Below, piece by piece: positions 57,991-64,000 of a DNA stretch of 64,000 nt. Made by a program: the position numbers and the translations under genes. Origin of the DNA: Muscardinus avellanarius (lineage: Eukaryota; Chordata; Mammalia; Rodentia; Gliridae). Each line of letters begins with the position of its first letter. The stretch's first letter is position 1. The notes beneath the pieces were generated by a model, which ran no database searches, was not told where the DNA came from, and worked only from the letters and a program-made list of their open reading frames with translations. The DNA lies in NCBI GenBank assembly GCA_963383645.1, contig OY726560.1, forward strand, positions 24,964,300-25,028,299. Reading direction: 5' to 3'.

Positions 57991-58410
57991 ATAGAGGCAT
58001 GTATATAATATATATTTTATATGTCCTGTATAAAATATTATATATATTTGAGGCACGTATATGTACGTATATGTGTGTATATATGTATATGTATGTATAT
58101 ATAATATATACCTGTATATATCTAACATATATACATGTATATGTCCTGTATAAAATATCATATATATTTGGAGGCATGTATATGTATGTATATGTGTATA
58201 TGTATGTATGTTATATAATATATACATGTATATATCTAACATATATACATGTATATGTCCTGTATAAAATATCATATATATTTGGAGGCATGTATATGTA
58301 TGTATATGTGTGTATATATGTATATGTATGTTATATAATATATACATGTATATATCTAACATATATACATGTATATATGTATTATATACACACATACATA
58401 TATATATATT
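57991..58410. repeat. AT-rich minisatellite, period about 114-120 bp
   Basis: The marker tatgtcctgtataaaatat recurs starting at about 58,019, 58,139 and 58,253, and gaggcatgtatat-type blocks recur at about 57,991, 58,050, 58,170 and 58,284. Each unit also contains the self-complementary stretch tatacatgtata around atctaacatatat. About 3.4 copies. The long Ile/Tyr/His-rich frames on both strands are by-products of the TATG/CATA composition. Confidence 0.88.
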
Positions 58411-58964
58411 TTTTTTAACAAAATTACTCCCTGGGACATAAATAGTTGCAAATTGATAAAAATTTGGCATTGCATTCAGATATTATTTTTTCTGATGTTG
58501 AACTCATGAGTAGATATTTGTATGTGTGCAAAATACCCACATTTAAATTTGTTTATTTATTCAGTGCATTTTATTCAGCATCTTTGAGCTGAAATAACTA
58601 AGACAGTGTACTTAGTTTTTGAAGACAGCCCAGACAGACCATAGGAGACATGCTGTATGGGCAAGAAATTAAAGTACTGTGAGCTGTGAAGCTGGAAGAG
58701 GTATGTAGAAAGGATGTTTCAGATTTATTCAGGGGGAGTTGGGCTTATAGAGAAGTTGTAGAAAAGGAGCCTTTCTCCATGGAGGGTTTCAGGCAATGGG
58801 AAGAATGTGTACTTTTTCCCAGGTGAGAATTAAATGTGTGATGAAGAGTAGGTGGGGAAGGTGGAAGAGGGGAAGGATCTGCCAAGCCCCTTTGTGCTTA
58901 GTTTACTGAACCCACATTTCTAAGGTTTCTTGTTTCCTGACTGAGCTTTAAAGTAATAATTTTA
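58411..58964. other. Unassigned DNA
   Basis: Nothing recognisable. Confidence 0.35.
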
Positions 58965-59150
58965 GCCAGGCGTGGTGGCGCATGCTTGTAATCTCCGCGC
59001 TTGGGAGGCAGAGACAGGAGGATCATCGCAGGTTCGAAGCCAGCCACATGCGCTGGCTGAGGAGACCCTGTTTCCAAATAAAAATGTAAAAATAAGTCTG
59101 GGAGTGTAGCCCGGAGGTAGAAGGGCTTCCAGGAACCCCAGTACCACCAC
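58965..59150 (+). mobile_element. B1-dID SINE, young subfamily, (AAT)n tail
   Basis: Head gccaggcgtggtggcgcatg, ID part gtctgggagtgtagcccgga. A direct repeat around taataatttta flanks it on each side (about 58,954-58,964 and 59,186-59,196), with the (AAT)n between SINE and right copy. Confidence 0.9.
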
Positions 59151-59151
59151 C

Positions 59152-59192
<41 letters not shown>
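59152..59192. repeat. (AAT)n microsatellite
   Basis: About 13 AAT units grown from the SINE tail. Confidence 0.95.
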
Positions 59193-59193
<1 letters not shown>

Positions 59194-59951
59194 TTTACAG
59201 CTACCCCTGGCCTTGCAATGGTTGAGATATAGGTGGGGAAGGGCTGTGGCTGGCTGACTTGGGGGAAGTGATGGAAAAGCCTTAGAAGACACACTAAAAT
59301 TGAGCTGGAGAGTTAGACTGGGCTGGAACTTCGTACACTTGCTGTGGAGTCTTGAGTGAGCTACTCAACTTTACCATCCTTGATTGTAAAGTGCAGGTGT
59401 CCCGGCCTACCTCCTACGTTTTTAGTTTCTTAGATGAAAGCTAAATATAATGGGTATTGTATAAACCGTACAACATACTAATGTCAATAAGGTATACATC
59501 TCCCAGTTGAGGACATGAAGTTTTGTTTATATCTTCCTGGTGTTTATTGGTTTATTCCCTCCACCCTTGGCCTTCCCAGACACATACTCAAAAGGCTGGC
59601 ATGTTGGCTGAGGATGAGGAGTGCATGATTTTACACATATGATGTGAAATGTGTGTTAGGAAGTAGTCCACCAAATCACCTTTAAGGAATAACAGTTCTA
59701 GAAAGTTCTCTGATTGGCTTAAGTCTCTTTTACCCACAAGTTTACTCTGCAGTTCGTAGTGTCTTTGCCCTGACATTTTTGTCAGGGCTTAGTCCCACTG
59801 CAGCATCAAATTAATCCCCTCTCTGACTTGCTTATTATTCTTCGTCTACTTCCTAAGCCAGGTGAAGGAGTAACATTTGAAAAAGATCTTGAGGAATACC
59901 TGGGATTTTCTATGGCAAAGGATAAGCGGTTCAGGTGACAAGATTAGTATA
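59193..59951. other. Unique DNA with MIR piece
   Basis: A MIR-like segment lies near 59,318-59,402 (gtcttgagtgagctactcaa). No gene. Confidence 0.4.
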
Positions 59952-60172
59952 AGTCATGGTGGCGCACGCTTGTAATCCCAGCATTCGGAAGGCTGAGACA
60001 GGGGGATCACGGTTCACGGCCAGCCTCAGCTACTTAGTGAGGCCTGCCACAACTTAGAGAGACTCTGTTTCAAAATAAAGAATAAAAAAAAGTCCTGGGG
60101 GTGGAGCTTGAAGGTAGAATGCCCCTAGATTCGATCCCCAGCACCACAAAGAACAAAAAAAGAGAAATAAAT
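59952..60172 (+). mobile_element. B1-dID SINE, older
   Basis: agtcatggtggcgcacgctt head, tcctgggggtggagcttgaa ID part, A-rich tail. Confidence 0.86.
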
Positions 60173-61477
60173 AAATTTATAAGCAAAATAGGCTGAGACG
60201 GTTGTTTTGTTAGGACATAGGTCCTATGTACAAAGAAAAATAAAAGGGAGAGAGAGGGCACCAAGCACAGTCTAAATGTATACCATTTCCAATATGTTCC
60301 ACTTATAAATAAAAGTAAAAAAAATAAAAAAAGAAAAGTAGGAGAATAACTTCAAAATTAGAGCTATGGTTACTGATTCTGACTCGGGAATGAAAACTCA
60401 CAAAATTATGTATGTCCTATAAAATAACCAATATCTCTTAGAAAACCTGGCTCCAAATTTCTTTTAAAATAATTTTTACCTTGTCTTTTATTCTACTATT
60501 TTTATTTCTCTTTGCCTGTTTATTTATGTCTTTCCTGTGTCTTCTTAAGGACATTTGTGGTGAGGTCTCAATATTGGCTCGCGGAGAGTTCATCTGCTTC
60601 TCATAGCTGTTCTTTCTCCACCTAAAGTCACAATCTGTTCTTGGGAGGATATGCTCATTTTCACAATAACTAATTGTAATGTAAAAAAAAAGGAGAATTT
60701 TAACATCAGTCAGGGTATGAGAGGCTGGCATGGGAGAAGTCCAGCATGGCACAGACCCTGTTTCTGTGCACGTGTCCTTAATAATACTGCAGGGGTAGGG
60801 GGTAAAGTAGACTAGAAGAGAACCGAGTCGTTTCAGAATAACTGGATTTCTTAGTGAGTACATATGATGTCAGCAATTAATTCAGGCCTGACTTTCTGTT
60901 TTCCTGTAAAATTCTTATTTTAGTCGTGGTATCTTTGACGCATCTGCTGGCATAAGCAGTATATATGCCACAAATAAAAATTCAAAAATATCTCTTTCTT
61001 GTAGAACTTGGAAACAGAGATTCTGAAATAGAAGGGAAGCTATAGAGTAGCCAGAAGGATCCCAGGTCCTTTCTAAGGTGGGGAGCGGTGCAGTCTATGC
61101 TAAATCCAGGTGGGTATGGGGTGCAGGCCCCAGGAGGATGTTATGGCAGGGAAGACAACTCTGGCAGGAAGTAACTAAGTCCAGAACTTGTAACTGGGAA
61201 TCCTCAGCTCGACGTTGAGTGATCGCTCAGTGGTCAGGGCATTTCTGGAAGAAATGTTAATACCCCAAAGTGAAGTAAGTAATAAATTTGCTCCAAACCC
61301 AATCATGAAAGTGAAGTCGCTCAAGTTTCAAGGTTCTGCTAACGGAGGGGAGGAAGATCAATCACCAAGCACCACAAAGTCATTAGGTAGATTATTTTGG
61401 CAACTTTACCTAAAAGGAGAATGGTGGGTTTTACAATTTTCCACCAGATAATGGCACTGAGGTCAATGATGGGACCT
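60173..61477. other. Mostly unique DNA
   Basis: No gene recognised. The 141-codon minus frame at 60,438-60,863 has no recognisable motif and depends on a non-ATG start near its edge. Confidence 0.4.
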
Positions 61478-61632
61478 CGAATGCAGTGATGGTCTCCTAA
61501 TATTATACCACTTGGTGTCAATGTAACCGCCTTAGTTTGTGTAAGTGGACGCGGTGGTTCCCACAGTGCAGTCCCCTAACCATGCATTTCTCAGAATGCA
61601 TTCCTGTCGTTAAGCGACACATGACTATAATT
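61478..61632 (+). mobile_element. DNA-transposon-like terminal fragment
   Basis: gcatttctcagaatgcattc, then ctgtcgttaagcgacacatg and actata, preceded by gtttgtgtaagtgga. The block order matches the end of a mammalian non-autonomous DNA transposon that I recall but cannot name with confidence. Confidence 0.5.
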
Positions 61633-62469
61633 AAAACTCAGAGGGCCTCTTGTAAAAGTGAACGATACAGATCTACAGCGGCGGAGTAGTTAAGCTGAGA
61701 GGAACTTCATCGCTCGCTGAAGCCAACCGCCTTGTTTTATTGAGGAAATTGGTGTCCAGCTATTTCCTGTCAAAGCCAGGAGGAAGAATGGCCATCTCAC
61801 AAGAGTTCTGTCTGTTCGTGTAATGTCCTCATACATGATCCCAAGAGCATCCTAAAACTTTGCTGGACAAGTCCCAAGGCAGTCATAAGGAGGAGCAAGG
61901 ATGCTGTATGACCACTGTGGAAAATCTGAACAGTCAGTGTAAACTACTGGGAAGAATGAGTGGCCAAAAATCACAAAGAGAGTCTAAATATGGGTGTGGC
62001 CATTTCTCTCCAGCTTTTCCATCAGCTTCAAGATTTGGGGAAAACAAAATAGGGACTTTTATTTTTATAAATAAAGGATAAAGAATTTCCTCAAAAGTAG
62101 AGCCAGGGATATCCTTCTAAATCAATGCAGTAAGAATGAGGGTAGAGGGGTCCAGATGCCCAGGAAGTGAGCCCGTGAGGCTACAGGTAGGGAGGCGGGC
62201 CCCAGCCCAGCCAGATGCTGTGGATGGCATGGGTAGTCATGGTAATGGAGGCGGTAGCAGGGAGCGTTTGAGAAAACTGAGGTTCCAGTGAAGCTCAGGA
62301 GCTAGAAGGACAGATAGAGCCACCCTGGAGGCGAGACTATCTTCAGTAATGCTGGCAGGGCAGCAGAACCTTCAGCCTCAGTAAGGCCTGTGGATGGGAT
62401 ATGAACTCATTGGTGGTACCTAAGATATGAACTTGCTGATGGCCTATGAATCCAAGTCAGGATTTCTTT
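61633..62469. other. Unassigned DNA
   Basis: Single-copy-like. No gene. Confidence 0.35.
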
Positions 62470-62683
62470 CCTTTTTTTGGGGGGGTACTGGGGGTGGAAC
62501 CCAGGGACTTTCTATCTCTGGGCTATACTCCAAGACCTATTTTATATTTTATTTGGAAACAGGGTCTCACTAAGTTGCTGAGATCCTCACTAAGTAGCTG
62601 AGGTTGGCTTTGAACCTGTGCGATCCTCCTGTCTCAGCCTCCCAAGCGTGGGCATTACAAACGTGCGCAACCACATCTGGCTC
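62470..62683 (-). mobile_element. B1-dID SINE
   Basis: A T-rich run and G run, tactgggggtggaacccagg ID part, and a B1 head to caaccacatctggctc. Imperfect flanking repeats around gatttcttt lie near 62,461 and 62,688. Confidence 0.87.
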
Positions 62684-62994
62684 AGTGATTTCTTTTTACT
62701 CATTCCACAGGAGAAAAAAAACCATACTGTCATGGCTCCGAATTACAAAGAAATGCAAAGAATGTCTATAAATGACTTCTGTTTTTCAGGGAGATACACA
62801 CTGAGAACGTATACAGCTGGGAGATTGTTTGCTCGCTATTCCCTTGCAAGTTTTCAGTATCTCTTGATCTCCTTACTCTACCATAGTGACAGACAGTTAA
62901 AAAATAGTTGTCTTCAGGTGTCTGCATATCAAAAAATTTCTCAAAAAATAGGAGGATTGGCAGGATCTTTGCCAAAATAATATATACTTGAGAA

Positions 62995-63345
62995 ACAAAT
63001 ATATACAAACACATATACATATACATGAATGTATATACATACACACATACATATACATGGATATATACATATACACACATACATATACAAAATACATATA
63101 CACACATATATATACATACACACATACATATACATACATGCACACACATACACATGCACATACACACATGCACATACACAATATACATACACTCATACAT
63201 ATACACACATGCACACACAAACACATGCACATACACACATGCATATACATATATGTATGTACACACAACACACATGCATGCTGTATGTATACACACATGC
63301 ACACACATGTAAGTATATATACACACACATATATGCATGTATAGA
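62995..63345. repeat. Long CA/TA-rich imperfect tandem tract
   Basis: About 350 bp built from acatatacac/acacacatgc variants with no fixed period. It creates long Tyr/His/Thr frames on one strand and Cys/Val/Met frames on the other, which are not genes. Confidence 0.92.
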
Positions 63346-63541
63346 TATGAGAAACACGGAGACAGTGTTCTAGAATGGTAGTTTGTGACAACATGATCTA
63401 TTTCAGTTTCTACCTCTGTATAACAGTAGAGAGATGAAAGAACTCTCCGCAGCATTCTTGCCCATGAGAGGCAGCAGCACAGGCAGTATGGTCAGCATGG
63501 AACATGCATGAAAGCAAAGCATTAAAAATGATCAGTGGGCT

Positions 63542-63730
63542 GGGCGTGGTGGCGCAGGCTTGTAATCCCCGCGCTTGGGAGGTGGAGAAAGGAGGATCAC
63601 GCAGGTTCGAAGTCAGCCACGCTGGCTTAGGAGACCCTGTTTCCAAAAAATAAAATAGGTCTGGGAGTGTAGCCTGGAGGTAGAAGGGCTTCCAGGAACC
63701 CCAGTACCACCAAAAAAAAAAAAAAAAAAA
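63542..63730 (+). mobile_element. B1-dID SINE, young subfamily, 11-bp TSD
   Basis: tgggcgtggtggcgcaggct head, gtctgggagtgtagcctgga ID part, poly(A) of about 19. The TSD gatcagtgggc is seen at 63531-63541 and 63731-63741. Confidence 0.94.
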
Positions 63731-64000
63731 GATCAGTGGGCATCACAAACCAAGGATATAGGGAGAAAACTACAACTTAGAGAAATTTCTTCTGCTTCAG
63801 CTGAAGGAACATTTAATACTTTAATGAGGAATGATTTTAAGACAAAAAACAAAGCCATACCCTGATGTTTCTCTGGAGTATTACTGAACACACATACATA
63901 TATGATAGTTAATTAATTAATAGATAATAATTTACTTCTCAAACAGGTTCTTCTCCCTCTCTCCTGTTCGACCCCATGAACACTTTTGGTTGTCTACACA

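Noticed and set aside
57832..58470. 212-codon minus-strand frame rich in Tyr, Ile and His
   Set aside because: It is a composition effect of the TATG/CATA minisatellite; the opposite strand is equally open and there is no domain or unique sequence.
60438..60863. 141-codon minus-strand frame
   Set aside because: AT-rich sequence with no recognisable domain and codon use like the surrounding non-coding DNA.
62766..63455. 229-codon minus-strand frame rich in Cys, Val and Met, with plus-strand counterparts
   Set aside because: It lies on a CA/TG-rich simple repeat that is open in several frames on both strands.
1..64000. CRISPR arrays, tRNA or rRNA genes, bacterial-type operons
   Set aside because: No regularly spaced direct repeats with unique spacers and no cloverleaf or rRNA sequence; the many repeat copies are retrotransposons of a mammalian genome.

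Overview
The window is nuclear DNA from a mammal, most likely a sciuromorph rodent (squirrel, mountain beaver or dormouse lineage). The main evidence is about 34 copies of a dimeric SINE. Its left half is a 7SL-derived B1 head and its right half is an ID-like, tRNA-derived tail, the B1-dID architecture I associate with Sciuromorpha. LINE-1, ERVL/MaLR LTRs, MIR, L2 and hAT-Charlie (MER5/MER20) fossils agree with a placental genome. I recognise no intact cellular protein-coding gene, rRNA, tRNA or CRISPR array. Almost all open frames here are short and fall in SINEs, microsatellites or unique non-coding DNA, so the window reads as intergenic or deep-intronic.

Layout. 1-7.2 kb: SINEs, MIRs and two MaLR-type LTRs, one of which carries a perfect 48-bp inverted repeat. 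7.2-15.5 kb: a decayed minus-strand provirus with two LTRs and remnants of reverse transcriptase, RNase H and integrase. It was later hit by a LINE-1-derived element (10,484-13,246, 14-bp target-site duplication) and by a SINE (14,586-14,792, 16-bp duplication). 15.8-16.4 kb: an old LINE-1 ORF2 piece. 17-28 kb: dense SINEs, a MER20, a solo LTR of the same family as the provirus, an MLT1-type LTR, and a possible decayed retrocopy near 25.3-25.9 kb. 28.8-36.4 kb: mostly single-copy, repeat-poor DNA with a homeodomain-like palindrome, ending at a promoter-like stretch near 36.6-36.8 kb. 37-53.8 kb: scattered SINEs, microsatellites, L2/MIR/MER5, and a 350-bp insertion of LINE-1 5' UTR at 45.4-45.8 kb. 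53.8-57.3 kb: a repeat-poor block. 58.0-58.4 kb: an AT-rich minisatellite with a period near 117 bp. 59-64 kb: SINEs, a DNA-transposon end and a long CA/TA-rich tract.

The most interesting object is the 2.76-kb LINE-1 derivative inside the provirus. It has both LINE-1 ends and an open ORF1, but ORF2 is replaced by a degenerate ORF2 3' fragment in the opposite orientation. It could be a HAL1-like (ORF1-only) non-autonomous element or a rearranged full-length insertion. Next are the LINE-1 5' UTR insertion whose first bases abut a poly(T) tract, and the identical-arm hairpin inside an old LTR. All identifications rest on reading the sequence; no database search was run, and boundaries of old repeats are approximate.
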